Shown here: piece after piece, positions 48,746 through 57,219 of the stretch | Numbering within the stretch: position 1 is the stretch's first letter | Layout of the letters: each line of letters opens with the position of its first letter | Origin: CAG-791 sp963650385 | GTDB taxonomy: Bacteria; Bacillota; Clostridia; Lachnospirales; Lachnospiraceae | DNA: 64,000 nucleotides | Assembly (NCBI GenBank): GCA_963650385.1 | Contig: CAVJLL010000004.1 | Location: forward strand, 1 to 64,000 | Reading direction: 5' to 3' | Notes under the pieces: generated by a model | What the model was told of the DNA's origin: nothing | The model's database searches: none | The model's input: only the letters and a program-made list of their open reading frames with translations | Program-made: the position numbers and the translations under genes

Positions 48746-48945
48746 AGTCTACTGAATACATGAAGGAACTGCAGGACAAGACCATCGACGAGCTCAAGGA
48801 GGACCTTGAGAACGCAAAGAAAGAGCTCTTTAACCTCAGATTCCAGAGCGCAACCAATCAGCTGCAGAACACAGCCAGAATCACAGAGGTTCGCAAGAAC
48901 ATCGCACGGATTCAGACGGTTATCACTGCAAAGGCTGCTAACTAA
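48742..48945 (+). CDS. rpmC: Ribosomal protein L29
   Basis: Small helical-hairpin 50S protein at the tunnel exit. 67 residues, with LKEDLENAKKELFNLRFQSA and a closing NIARIQTVI helix. Starts inside the rplP stop (ATGA). Confidence 0.95.
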   Translation: MKSTEYMKELQDKTIDELKEDLENAKKELFNLRFQSATNQLQNTARITEVRKNIARIQTVITAKAAN

Positions 48946-48971
48946 TCTGTTACCGGAAAGGAGTTAATACC

Positions 48972-49226
48972 GTGGAAAGAAATCTTAGAAAAGTCCGTAT
49001 CGGTAAGGTTGTCAGCAACAAGATGGACAAGACGGTCACTGTTGCGATCGAGAACCACGTTAAGCATCCGGTAATCGGAAAGATTGTGAAAAAGACCTAC
49101 ACACTGAAGGCACACGATGAGAACAACGAGTGCGGCATCGGCGACACGGTGAAGGTTATGGAGACCAGACCGCTGTCTAAGACCAAGAGATGGAGAGTAG
49201 TTTCCATCGTTGAGAAGGCTAGATAA
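48972..49226 (+). CDS. rpsQ: Ribosomal protein S17
   Basis: 16S 5'-domain assembly protein, OB fold. 84 residues: RKVRIGKVVSNKMDKTVTVA, GDTVKVMETRPLSKTKRWR. GTG start preceded by AAAGGAG. Confidence 0.95.
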   Translation: MERNLRKVRIGKVVSNKMDKTVTVAIENHVKHPVIGKIVKKTYTLKAHDENNECGIGDTVKVMETRPLSKTKRWRVVSIVEKAR

Positions 49227-49271
49227 TCGCTTCTTGACCACAGGTTGTTCAGAGTCAGAAAGGACGAAGAC

Positions 49272-49640
49272 ATGGTTCAGCAGGAAACAAGACTGAAGGT
49301 CGCTGATAACACCGGTGCCAGAGAGCTTCTCTGCATCCGTGTGTGCGGCGGATCCACCAGAAGATATGCCAGAATTGGCGATACAATTGTAGCTTCTGTA
49401 AAGGAAGCAGCTCCCGGCGGTATGGTTAAGAAGGGCGATGTCGTTAAGGCAGTCGTTGTTCGTACCGTTCGCGAGACACGCAGAAAAGACGGTTCTTACA
49501 TCCGTTTCGATGAGAACGCAGCCGTTATCATCAAGGATGATCTGACACCTACAGGAACTCGTATTTTCGGACCCGTAGCAAGAGAGCTTCGTGACAAGCA
49601 GTTCATGAAGATTCTGTCCCTTGCTCCGGAAGTACTGTAA
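49272..49640 (+). CDS. rplN: Ribosomal protein L14
   Basis: 50S interface protein. 122 residues, the standard length when started at ATG 49272 (MVQQETRLKVADNTGARELL), which has AAAGGA upstream; an in-frame start 27 bp earlier is unlikely. IFGPVARELRDKQFMKILSLAPEVL is the conserved end. Confidence 0.96.
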   Translation: MVQQETRLKVADNTGARELLCIRVCGGSTRRYARIGDTIVASVKEAAPGGMVKKGDVVKAVVVRTVRETRRKDGSYIRFDENAAVIIKDDLTPTGTRIFGPVARELRDKQFMKILSLAPEVL

Positions 49641-49651
49641 GGAGGAAAGAA

Positions 49652-49963
49652 ATGGCAGCAAGCAAGATCAAGGTTGGCGATACCGTTAAGGTTATTGCCG
49701 GTAAGGACCTCGGCAAAGAGGGAAAGGTTACTGCTGTTGACCGCGAGAACCACAAGGTTGTCGTTGAGGGCGTGAACAAGGTAACCAAGCACAACAAGCC
49801 TTCCATGCAGAATCAGGAAGGCGGTATCGCAGAGAAGGAAGCAGCTCTGGATATCTCCAATGTTATGCTGGTTGTTGACGGAAAGACCACAAGAGTCGGC
49901 TTTAAGGTAGTGGACGGCAAGAAGGTCCGCGTTGCCAAGAAGACCGGCAAGGAAATCAAATAA
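49652..49963 (+). CDS. rplX: Ribosomal protein L24
   Basis: Early 50S assembly protein with a KOW motif (KVGDTVKVIAGKDLGKEGKV). 103 residues; lies 11 bp after rplN and 20 bp before rplE, with GGAGG before its ATG. Confidence 0.95.
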   Translation: MAASKIKVGDTVKVIAGKDLGKEGKVTAVDRENHKVVVEGVNKVTKHNKPSMQNQEGGIAEKEAALDISNVMLVVDGKTTRVGFKVVDGKKVRVAKKTGKEIK

Positions 49964-49983
49964 GAAGGAAAGGAGGAGAATCG

Positions 49984-50526
49984 ATGAGCAGCAGACTGAA
50001 AGATCTTTACAATACAGAGATCCGTGATGCAATGGTAAAGAAGTTCGGATACACCAATCCGATGCAGATCCCGAAGCTGGACAAGATTGTTGTCAACATG
50101 GCTGTCGGCGAGGCTAAGGAGAACGAGAAGCTCCTGGAGACCGCTGCAAAGGATCTGGAGACCATTACCGGTCAGCATCCGGTTTATACAAAGGCTAAGA
50201 AGTCCATCGCGAACTTCAAGATTCGTGAGGGCATGCCGATTGGCTGCAAGGTTACGCTTCGCGGTGATCAGATGTATGAGTTCCTGGATCGCCTCGTAAA
50301 CCTGGCACTGCCTCGTGTGCGTGACTTCCGCGGCGTCAATCCCAACTCCTTTGACGGAAGAGGCAATTATGCTCTTGGAATCAAGGAGCAGCTGATCTTC
50401 CCTGAAATCGAGTATGATAAGATTGACAAGGTCAGAGGAATGGACATCATCTTCACAACCACGGCCAATACCGATGAGGAGGCCCGTGAGCTGTTGAGAC
50501 TGTTCAACATGCCTTTTGCAAAGTAA
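49984..50526 (+). CDS. rplE: Ribosomal protein L5
   Basis: 5S rRNA-binding protein of the 50S central protuberance. 180 residues: IPKLDKIVVNMAVGEAKENEK, KIREGMPIGCKVTLRG, LPRVRDFRGVNPNSFDGRGN. RBS AAAGGAGG. Confidence 0.97.
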   Translation: MSSRLKDLYNTEIRDAMVKKFGYTNPMQIPKLDKIVVNMAVGEAKENEKLLETAAKDLETITGQHPVYTKAKKSIANFKIREGMPIGCKVTLRGDQMYEFLDRLVNLALPRVRDFRGVNPNSFDGRGNYALGIKEQLIFPEIEYDKIDKVRGMDIIFTTTANTDEEARELLRLFNMPFAK

Positions 50527-50541
50527 TCAAAGGAGATTGAC

Positions 50542-50727
50542 ATGGCAAAGACTTCGATGAAGATCAAGCAGCAGAAGGAGCCTAAGTTTTCCACGCGTGC
50601 GTACACACGCTGCAAAATCTGCGGCCGTCCGCATTCCGTACTGAAGAAGTACGGCATCTGCAGAATCTGCTTCCGTGAGCTCGCATACAAGGGCGAGATC
50701 CCGGGTGTTAAGAAAGCTTCCTGGTAA
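50542..50727 (+). CDS. rpsN: Ribosomal protein S14, zinc-binding type
   Basis: Short 61-residue form of S14. Four cysteines at 24, 27, 40 and 43 (CKIC and CRIC) bind zinc. This type is typical of Firmicutes. 15 bp after rplE. Confidence 0.97.
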   Translation: MAKTSMKIKQQKEPKFSTRAYTRCKICGRPHSVLKKYGICRICFRELAYKGEIPGVKKASW

Positions 50728-50805
50728 TTGTACCGGGCTGCACGGATAAATTGGTGTTGATTCAACACAATCAATGGATATCGCACAGAAAAGGAGATTT
50801 TTATT

Positions 50806-51207
50806 ATGTCTATGAGTGATCCGATCGCTGATATGCTTACGAGAATTCGTAATGCCAACACAGCAAAGCATGACACAGTTGATGTTCCGAACTCCAAGAT
50901 TAAGATGGCAATTGCCAACATTCTTCTGGACGAGGGCTACATTTCCAGAATTGATCTGGTAGACAACGGCAGCTTCAAGGATATTCGCATCACACTGAAG
51001 TACGGCTCTGACCGCAACGACCGTATTCTTACCGGTCTTCAGAGAATTTCCAAGCCCGGCATGCGCGTTTATGCAGGCAAGGACAATGTTCCGAAGGTTC
51101 TGGACGGACTGGGAACGGCAATTCTTTCCACAAACCAGGGCGTAATTACCGACAAGAAGGCAAGAGAGCTTCAGGTCGGCGGTGAGGTTCTGGCATTCAT
51201 CTGGTAA
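50806..51207 (+). CDS. rpsH: Ribosomal protein S8
   Basis: Central-domain 30S assembly protein and, in enteric bacteria, translational repressor of the spc operon. 133 residues: MSMSDPIADMLTRIRNA and the closing GGEVLAFIW. AAAGGAG upstream. Confidence 0.97.
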   Translation: MSMSDPIADMLTRIRNANTAKHDTVDVPNSKIKMAIANILLDEGYISRIDLVDNGSFKDIRITLKYGSDRNDRILTGLQRISKPGMRVYAGKDNVPKVLDGLGTAILSTNQGVITDKKARELQVGGEVLAFIW

Positions 51208-51271
51208 TTTTAATCCGAACATGATGCAGAAGGCTGAAAGCCTGGTCTGCAGCAAGAGGACGGCGGCATCG

Positions 51272-51304
51272 GGAAATCGTCTCACGGGATGGGTGAGACG
51301 TTCC
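51272..51304 (+). other. Strong hairpin in the rpsH-rplF spacer
   Basis: CGTCTCAC (51278-51285) pairs perfectly with GTGAGACG (51293-51300), extended by GGAA/TTCC. No T-run, so an RNA-processing or protein-binding site is more likely than a terminator. The 162-bp gap is long for this operon. Confidence 0.5.
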
Positions 51305-51369
51305 TGATTTTCGCAAATCAACTGTTATAAAAAGAAACACAAGATAGAGAAAAACTAGGAGGAACGGGC

Positions 51370-51909
51370 ATGTCACGTATCGGTTTAATGCCAATCGCTA
51401 TACCGGCAGGCGTTACTGTTGATGTAGCAGAAAATAACACAGTGACGGTTAAGGGGCCTAAGGGAACACTGGTAAGAACTCTGCCTGCAGAGATGAAGAT
51501 CGAGCAGGAGAACGGTGAGCTCAGAATCGTAAGACCCAATGATCAGAAGAAAGAAAAGGCACTTCACGGCCTGACCAGAGCACTGGTTCACAACATGGTT
51601 GTCGGCGTAACCGACGGCTTCACCAAGACACTGGAAATCAATGGTGTCGGCTACAGAGCTCAGAAGAAGGGCAAGGTCCTGGAGCTGCATTTAGGATATT
51701 CCCACAATGTCGAGATGGAAGATCCGGAAGGAATCGAGACAGTTGTAGAGGGCAATAAGATCCTGGTTAAGGGTATTGACAAGGAGCTTGTTGGACAGTG
51801 GGCAGCTGATATCAGAGAGAAGAGAAAGCCGGAGCCGTACAAGGGCAAGGGTATCAAGTACGATTACGAGACAATTCGTCGTAAGGTCGGCAAGACTGGT
51901 AAGAAGTAA
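51370..51909 (+). CDS. rplF: Ribosomal protein L6
   Basis: 50S protein near the factor-binding site. 179 residues with two related halves; MSRIGLMPIAIPAGV at the start and the GKGIKYDYETIRRKVGKTGKK tail. RBS AGGAGGAA. Confidence 0.97.
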   Translation: MSRIGLMPIAIPAGVTVDVAENNTVTVKGPKGTLVRTLPAEMKIEQENGELRIVRPNDQKKEKALHGLTRALVHNMVVGVTDGFTKTLEINGVGYRAQKKGKVLELHLGYSHNVEMEDPEGIETVVEGNKILVKGIDKELVGQWAADIREKRKPEPYKGKGIKYDYETIRRKVGKTGKK

Positions 51910-51929
51910 TCGGATAAGGAGCGTGTACA

Positions 51930-52298
51930 ATGGTTAAGAAGGAAAATAGAAAGTTAATCCGCGAAAAGAAACATCTGAAGGTTCGCAACCGTTTCAGCGG
52001 AACCGCTGAGAGACCGCGCCTTTCCGTTTACAGAAGCAACAATCACATCTATGCGCAGGTTATCAACGATGAGACCGGCACAACGATTGCTGCAGCAGGT
52101 ACGGTAGAGAAGGAAGCAAAGGCTGCCCTTGCTCACACCGATGATATTGCAGCAGCAGAGTATATCGGCGATCTTGTTGCGAAGAGAGCCATCGAGAAGG
52201 GCGTATCTAAGGTCGTATTCGACAGAGGCGGCTTTATTTATCAGGGCAAGGTAGCAGCACTTGCAGATGCGGCACGTAAGGCCGGCCTGGAATTCTAA
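51930..52298 (+). CDS. rplR: Ribosomal protein L18
   Basis: 5S rRNA-binding protein. 122 residues; basic start (KLIREKKHLKVRNRFSGTAE), RPRLSVYRSNNHIYAQVI and FDRGGFIYQGKVAALADAAR. Confidence 0.96.
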   Translation: MVKKENRKLIREKKHLKVRNRFSGTAERPRLSVYRSNNHIYAQVINDETGTTIAAAGTVEKEAKAALAHTDDIAAAEYIGDLVAKRAIEKGVSKVVFDRGGFIYQGKVAALADAARKAGLEF

Positions 52299-52313
52299 GG
52301 GAGGAGAGACTAG

Positions 52314-52823
52314 ATGAAGCGTTCTAATATTGATGCAAGTCAGATTGAGCTCACCGAGAAGGTCGTTACGATCAAGCGTGTCACAAAGGTTGTAAAGGGC
52401 GGACGTACGATGAGATTTTCCGCACTTGTTGTTGTTGGTGACAGCAACGGCCACGTAGGCGTCGGCCTTGGCAAATCTGCAGAAATTCCGGAAGCAATCC
52501 GCAAGGGCAAGGAGGATGCTGCCAAGCACCTGATCACCGTTGCTCTGGATGAGGTTGGTTCGATCTCTCACGATTACATCGGCAAGTATGGCTCTGCAGA
52601 GGTTCTGCTGAAGAAGAGCCCCGATGGTACCGGTATCATCGCAGGCGGCCCTGCTCGTACGGTTTGCGAGCTGGCAGGAATCAAGAACATCCGTACCAAG
52701 TCTCTTGGTTCTAACAACAAGCAGAATGTCGTTCTGGCTACTCTTTCCGGCCTGTCCAGCCTGAAGGCTCCGGAAGAGGTTGCTGCAAGACGCGGCAAGT
52801 CTGTTGAGGATCTGAAGGGCTGA
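52314..52823 (+). CDS. rpsE: Ribosomal protein S5
   Basis: 30S protein for decoding accuracy and mRNA unwinding. 169 residues: VTKVVKGGRTMRFSALVVVG, GHVGVGLGKSAEIPEAIRKG. The loop at VVKGGRTMRF, where spectinomycin-resistance changes occur, is normal. GGGAGGAG before ATG. Confidence 0.97.
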   Translation: MKRSNIDASQIELTEKVVTIKRVTKVVKGGRTMRFSALVVVGDSNGHVGVGLGKSAEIPEAIRKGKEDAAKHLITVALDEVGSISHDYIGKYGSAEVLLKKSPDGTGIIAGGPARTVCELAGIKNIRTKSLGSNNKQNVVLATLSGLSSLKAPEEVAARRGKSVEDLKG

Positions 52824-52861
52824 GCCCCTTTGGATCTTCGGTAGAACGAAAGGAGTTTAAA

Positions 52862-53053
52862 ATGGCGGATACTAAGAAGCTTAAGATTACACTTGTAAAG
52901 TCTACAATTGCTGCAGTTCCGAAGAACAAGGCAATCATCAAGTCCATGGGATTCCACAAACTGAACAGCAGCGTTATCCTTCCGGATAATGATGCGACGA
53001 GAGGACAGATCAGACTGATCGCTCCTTATGTCAAGGTTGAGGATGCAGAATAA
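52862..53053 (+). CDS. rpmD: Ribosomal protein L30
   Basis: Small 50S protein, 63 residues: KITLVKSTIAAVPKNKAIIK followed by GFHKLNSS. RBS AAAGGAG. Confidence 0.95.
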   Translation: MADTKKLKITLVKSTIAAVPKNKAIIKSMGFHKLNSSVILPDNDATRGQIRLIAPYVKVEDAE

Positions 53054-53067
53054 GGAGGGACTGACAG

Positions 53068-53529
53068 ATGGAATTATCTAATTTAAGACCTGCTGCAGGT
53101 TCTACACAGAATAACTTCAGAAGAGGCCGCGGTCATGCTTCCGGAAACGGAAAGACGGCAGGCTTCGGTCACAAGGGACAGAAGGCTCGTTCCGGAAGAC
53201 CCAGAGCAGGCTTCGAAGGCGGTCAGATGCCTCTGTATCGCCGCATCCCGAAGCGCGGCTTCACCAACTACAACCACAAGGACATCGTGACTGTCAGCCT
53301 TGCCCGCATTGCAGACAGCTTTGAGGACGGTGCTGTGGTTGACGTTCAGGCTCTTCTCGATAAGAAGATCATCAAGAACGTGGGCGACGGCGTAAAGGTC
53401 CTGTCCGGCGACAAGGGCGATGCCAAGTTCGAGCTGACCAAGAAGCTCACCATTAAGGCCGATGCATTCAGTGCAGCAGCAAAGGAAAAGATTGAGAACG
53501 CAGGCGGAACCTGCGAGGTTAATGCGTAA
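53068..53529 (+). CDS. rplO: Ribosomal protein L15
   Basis: Late 50S assembly protein. 153 residues; MELSNLRPAAGS, the Gly/Arg-rich RRGRGHASGNGKTAGFGHKG arm and FEGGQMPLYRRIPKRGF are typical. 14 bp after rpmD. Confidence 0.97.
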   Translation: MELSNLRPAAGSTQNNFRRGRGHASGNGKTAGFGHKGQKARSGRPRAGFEGGQMPLYRRIPKRGFTNYNHKDIVTVSLARIADSFEDGAVVDVQALLDKKIIKNVGDGVKVLSGDKGDAKFELTKKLTIKADAFSAAAKEKIENAGGTCEVNA

Positions 53530-53571
53530 TCATTCTGGCTGTACCTGAATTGAAAGGCATGGTAAATTGTT

Positions 53572-54885
53572 ATGTTTGAATCCGTTAAAAACGCATTCAA
53601 GGTAAAGGAGATCCGTCACAGGATCTTCTTTACGCTTGTGATGCTGGCGATCATCCGCTTCGGATCTCAGCTGCCTGTGCCTGGTGTGGACAGAACCTAC
53701 TTCTCTACCTGGTTTTCCCAGCACTCCAGCAGTGCGTTCTCTTTGGTAGACGCCTTTACCGGCGGCTCCTTCCTGAACATGTCTGTTCTGGCACTCAATA
53801 TCACGCCCTACATCACTTCCTCGATTATCATTCAGCTTCTGACGATTGCGATTCCGAAGCTGGAGGAGATCCAGAAGGAAGGAGAAGAGGGGCGGAAGAT
53901 GCTGGTCTCCATCACCCGGTATCTTACGGTGGGCCTTGCGATTTTTGAGAGCGGTGCCATGGCGATCGGCTTCGGCAGGAGAGGCCTTCTGCAGGAGTAC
54001 AATGCAGTGAACGTCATCATGGTTATGGCAACACTGACGGCAGGTTCTGCTTTCCTGATGTGGATCGGTGAGCAGATTACGGACAAGGGTGTCGGAAATG
54101 GTATTTCCATTGTCCTGACCATCAACATTGTATCCAGAATGCCGCAGGACATTACCGGACTGTTCACGCAGTTTGTCAGCGGACAGACCATTGCCAAGGC
54201 AATTCTGGCAGCGTGCATTATCGTAGCTGTTATTGTCGGAATGGTGGTTCTGGTCATTCTTTTGAATGATGCAGAGCGCCGCATTCCGGTTCAGTATGCG
54301 AGAATGCTGCGCGGCAGAAGCCAGTATGGCTCTTCCACCTCCAGCATCCCGCTGAAGGTGAACACCGCAGGCGTTATGCCGATCATCTTCGCCTCCTCCA
54401 TCATGGAGTTCCCGGTGATTATCTCGTCACTTGCGGGATACAGCGGAACCGGCGTCTGGTCGGAAGTGCTTCGCTATCTGAGTTCTTCGTACTGGTGCAA
54501 TCCTTCTGCACCGAAGTATTCGATCGGTCTTGTTGTTTACATTGCAATGCTGATCTTCTTTGCTTATTTCTACACCTCGATTACGTTCAATCCGATTGAG
54601 GTAGCGGATAATCTGAAGAAGGGCGGCGGGTTTATCCCGGGTATTCGTCCCGGCAAGCCTACCAGCGATTATCTGAATAAGCTTCTCAATTACATCATCC
54701 TGATTGGTGCAGCCGGACTGACCATCGTTGGCGTTCTTCCGTTTATTTTCCGCGGCGTGTTCAATGCGAGTGTGGATTTTGGCGGGACAAGCCTGATCAT
54801 CGTTGTCAGCGTTATTCTGGAAACCATCAAGCAGATTGAGTCCATGATGATGCAGAGAAACTACACGACATTCCTGTCGAATTAA
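53572..54885 (+). CDS. secY: Preprotein translocase subunit SecY
   Basis: Channel of the Sec translocon. 437 residues with ten membrane helices. GSQLPVPGVDR, the plug-region GGSFLNMSVLALNITPYITSS and the cytoplasmic RIPVQYARM / NPIEVADNLKKGGGFIPGIRPG loops used for SecA and ribosome contact are clear. Confidence 0.97.
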   Translation: MFESVKNAFKVKEIRHRIFFTLVMLAIIRFGSQLPVPGVDRTYFSTWFSQHSSSAFSLVDAFTGGSFLNMSVLALNITPYITSSIIIQLLTIAIPKLEEIQKEGEEGRKMLVSITRYLTVGLAIFESGAMAIGFGRRGLLQEYNAVNVIMVMATLTAGSAFLMWIGEQITDKGVGNGISIVLTINIVSRMPQDITGLFTQFVSGQTIAKAILAACIIVAVIVGMVVLVILLNDAERRIPVQYARMLRGRSQYGSSTSSIPLKVNTAGVMPIIFASSIMEFPVIISSLAGYSGTGVWSEVLRYLSSSYWCNPSAPKYSIGLVVYIAMLIFFAYFYTSITFNPIEVADNLKKGGGFIPGIRPGKPTSDYLNKLLNYIILIGAAGLTIVGVLPFIFRGVFNASVDFGGTSLIIVVSVILETIKQIESMMMQRNYTTFLSN

Positions 54886-54897
54886 AATAAGCGGAAT

Positions 54898-54943
54898 GGA
54901 TCGGCAGAAGGACCTGCAGCATAGGCCCATCTGCCGATTCTTT
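54898..54943 (+). other. Hairpin between secY and adk
   Basis: GGATCGGCAGA (54898-54908) pairs with TCTGCCGATTC (54930-54940) with one G-U pair, then only TTT. A weak terminator or processing site that could lower adk relative to secY. Confidence 0.5.
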
Positions 54944-54988
54944 GCTGTAAGAGTGCCGCTGCAGCGCAGCGGTGTGGAGAGAGAACAT

Positions 54989-55630
54989 ATGAAAATTGTA
55001 ATGCTGGGGGCTCCCGGTGCCGGAAAGGGCACACAGGCAGCCATGATTTGTGAGAAGTACCATATTCCGCACGTTTCCACCGGTGATATCTTCCGCTCGA
55101 ACATCAAGAACGGAACCGAGCTCGGAAAGAAGGCCAAGGCCTTCATGGACGAGGGCAAGCTGGTTCCGGATGAGCTGACGATTGAGCTCCTGCTGGACCG
55201 TGTGTCACAGGAGGACTGTGCGAACGGCTATGTTCTGGACGGCTTTCCGCGCACAATCCCGCAGGCAGAGGTTCTGACAGAGGCTCTTGCCAAGACAGGA
55301 GAGAAGGTTGACTTTGCCATCAACGTCGATGTGCCGGATGAGAACATCGTTCATCGCATGAGCGGCCGCCGCAGCTGCCCTAAGTGTGGTGCATCCTATC
55401 ACATTGAGTACATCCCGCCGAAGACAGAGGGAATCTGCGACAGCTGCGGAGCAGAGCTGATTCAGAGAGAGGATGATAAGCCGGCAACCGTGCAGAATCG
55501 TCTCTCGGTATATCATGAGCAGACCCAGCCCCTCATTGATTATTATGAGAAGGCAGGCGTTCTGAAGACCGTAGACGGGACAAAGGACCGGAAGGATGTC
55601 TTTGGCGATATTGTCGCCATTCTGGGCTGA
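54989..55630 (+). CDS. adk: Adenylate kinase, zinc-containing
   Basis: Interconverts AMP, ATP and ADP. 213 residues from ATG 54989 (MKIVMLG); longer frames include the upstream hairpin. P-loop GAPGAGKGT (7-15), AMP-binding STGDIFR, DGFPRT, and a structural zinc finger in the lid with Cys130, 133, 150 and 153, the Gram-positive type. Confidence 0.97.
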   Translation: MKIVMLGAPGAGKGTQAAMICEKYHIPHVSTGDIFRSNIKNGTELGKKAKAFMDEGKLVPDELTIELLLDRVSQEDCANGYVLDGFPRTIPQAEVLTEALAKTGEKVDFAINVDVPDENIVHRMSGRRSCPKCGASYHIEYIPPKTEGICDSCGAELIQREDDKPATVQNRLSVYHEQTQPLIDYYEKAGVLKTVDGTKDRKDVFGDIVAILG

Positions 55631-55662
55631 TTCCTTCCGATGATGAAATCAGAGAGGTGATT

Positions 55663-55881
55663 ATGTCCAAAGCAGACGTTATTGAACTGGAAGGCGTAGT
55701 TGTAGAAAAGCTTCCGAACACCATGTTCCGCGTGAAGCTGGAGAACGGAGCCATTATTCTGGCACACATCAGCGGAAAGCTCCGCCAGAACTTTATCCGC
55801 ATTCTGCCCGGCGATAAGGTGACGCTGGAGATGTCGACCTACGATCTGACCAAAGGCCGCATCATCTGGCGTGATAAATAA
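55663..55881 (+). CDS. infA: Translation initiation factor IF-1
   Basis: OB-fold initiation factor that occupies the 30S A site. 72 residues from ATG 55663 (MSKADVIELEGVVVEKLPNT), preceded by GAGAGG; GTG 55657 is less likely. Follows adk directly: map, usually between them, is missing. Confidence 0.96.
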   Translation: MSKADVIELEGVVVEKLPNTMFRVKLENGAIILAHISGKLRQNFIRILPGDKVTLEMSTYDLTKGRIIWRDK

Positions 55882-55916
55882 GGTACGGCGGCGATTCCGA
55901 TTTGAAGGGACAAAAG

Positions 55917-55951
55917 AAAATCTCAGTGCTTTGCGGGCACTGAGATTTTTT
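55917..55951 (+). terminator. Terminator after infA
   Basis: AATCTCAGTGC (55919-55929) pairs perfectly with GCACTGAGATT (55937-55947), flanked by AAAA and TTTTTT. It ends the S10-spc-adk-infA transcript. Confidence 0.92.
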
Positions 55952-55956
55952 GTATA

Positions 55957-56100
55957 TGTTCAGCACCTGCCATATTTCAACGTGAATTGACTGCTTGCAG
56001 GCAAATTCATGATTGAAATTGGCAGGCGGCCAAGGCTCGGAGAGCCTCTGGCCAGCCACATCGAGGATTTGCGAAGCAAATTCGAGATGAGTGCTGAACA
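55957..56100. repeat. 144-bp cloverleaf-like inverted-repeat element
   Basis: Ends are exact inverted repeats TGTTCAGCAC (55957-55966) and GTGCTGAACA (56091-56100). Inside are three hairpins: 55967-56025 (CTGCCA..TTTCAA, TGAATT, paired with AATTCA, TTGAAAT..TGGCAG), 56028-56053 (GGCCA.GGCTC with GAGCC..TGGCC), and 56059-56089 (GATTTGC with GCAAATT). It has no ORF and lies between the infA terminator and the rpmJ promoter. Could be a MITE-like element or a folded RNA. Confidence 0.7.
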
Positions 56101-56123
56101 ATTATGTTTTTTTATTTTCCCTC

Positions 56124-56152
56124 TTGCTTATGAAAAATGCCGGTGCTACAAT
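56124..56152 (+). promoter_or_regulatory. Promoter of the rpmJ-rpsM-rpsK-rpsD-rpoA-rplQ operon
   Basis: TTGCTT at 56124-56129 and TACAAT at 56147-56152, 17-bp spacer, just after the cloverleaf-like element. Leader of about 125 nt to rpmJ. Confidence 0.75.
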
Positions 56153-56285
56153 AGAACGGCGTTTGAAAGAATCATAGGGTTACTATGCGCTTTTCAAGTG
56201 CTGCATTCCGGGACAGCTAAGGATACAGAGCGTTCCGGAGATGCAATGAACAGTTATGCATTTTTATAGGAAAGGAGACCACATC

Positions 56286-56399
56286 GTGAAGGTTAGAGCA
56301 TCGGTGAAGCCCATGTGCGAGAAGTGCAAGGTTGTAAAGCGCAAAGGGGTTATCCGGGTTATCTGCGAGAATCCGAAGCACAAACAGAGACAGGGTTGA
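56286..56399 (+). CDS. rpmJ: Ribosomal protein L36
   Basis: 37 residues, GTG start after AAAGGAG. Reads VKVRASVKPMCEKCKVV with zinc ligands Cys11, Cys14, Cys27 and His32, the zinc-binding form. It normally follows infA within a few bases; here it is 404 bp away behind a terminator and a new promoter. Confidence 0.95.
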   Translation: MKVRASVKPMCEKCKVVKRKGVIRVICENPKHKQRQG

Positions 56400-56741
56400 T
56401 CAGAGCCATTATGCTTTGATACCGCTGAGTATCTGACGGCTTGTTCGTTAGATGAAGTGGAAAGGCCGGCGAAATTTCCGGCTGGGCGTGGAATAGCACA
56501 GAATGTGCTGTGACCTGCATCGCAGAATGAGAATACAGTCGGCGGATTCGTTTCTGCAAAGAAACGCAGATGCCGGAATCGGCCGTACACAAGCGCCGCT
56601 GCAAAACTCATACGCAGGTTCGCCTCCATCAAAACAATTGCTTCCGGACAGGACTTCGGAAGCCGTACAACATGCAGAGCACTTCCGCTCCTGCGCCAAC
56701 AGGAAGAAGCAGAGCTTTGCAATGAATTTAAGGAGATTAAA
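56400..56741 (+). other. Long hairpin-rich rpmJ-rpsM spacer
   Basis: 342 bp without a credible gene. Possible hairpins: GCCGG/CCGGC near 56465, GCAC/GTGC, CGTTTCT/AGAAACG near 56548-56565, and CTTCCG/CGGAAG near 56640-56661. No T-run terminator. AAGGAG precedes rpsM. Confidence 0.45.
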
Positions 56742-57110
56742 ATGGCTCGTATTGCAGGTGTTGATTTACCCAGAGACAAGCGCGTTGAGATCGGCCTGAC
56801 CGCAATCTACGGAATCGGCCGCACCTCCGCAGACAAGATTCTGAAGGCGACAGGCGTAGATCCTGATACTCGCTGCAGAGATCTGACAGATGACGATGTT
56901 AAGAAGCTGGCAGAGGAAATTGCCAACAACTATATGGTAGAAGGTGATCTTCGCCGTGACATCGCGATGAACATCAAGATGCTGACTGAGATCGGCTCTT
57001 ATCGCGGAACCCGTCACAGAAGAGGACTTCCGGTTCGCGGTCAGCACACCAAGAACAATGCCCGTACCCGTAAGGGCCCTCGCAAGACCATCGCTAACAA
57101 GAAACAGTAA
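56742..57110 (+). CDS. rpsM: Ribosomal protein S13
   Basis: 30S head protein contacting 5S/L5 and P-site tRNA. 122 residues: MARIAGVDLPRDKRVEIGLT, YRGTRHRRGLPVRGQHTKNN and a basic tail. AAGGAG 7 bp upstream. Confidence 0.97.
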   Translation: MARIAGVDLPRDKRVEIGLTAIYGIGRTSADKILKATGVDPDTRCRDLTDDDVKKLAEEIANNYMVEGDLRRDIAMNIKMLTEIGSYRGTRHRRGLPVRGQHTKNNARTRKGPRKTIANKKQ

Positions 57111-57219
57111 TTTTTGTCGCGCTGCAGATGCGGCGCTTACCGCGGCACGGACTTGGATCCGATTCGGCTTCGATGAGATCCGCTGTGATCCGGCGGTATG
57201 AAGATGAAAGGATAAAATT

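Noticed and set aside
56009..56269. 86-codon frame in the cloverleaf/rpmJ-promoter region
   Set aside because: Covers an inverted-repeat element and a promoter; no ribosome binding site or recognisable sequence.
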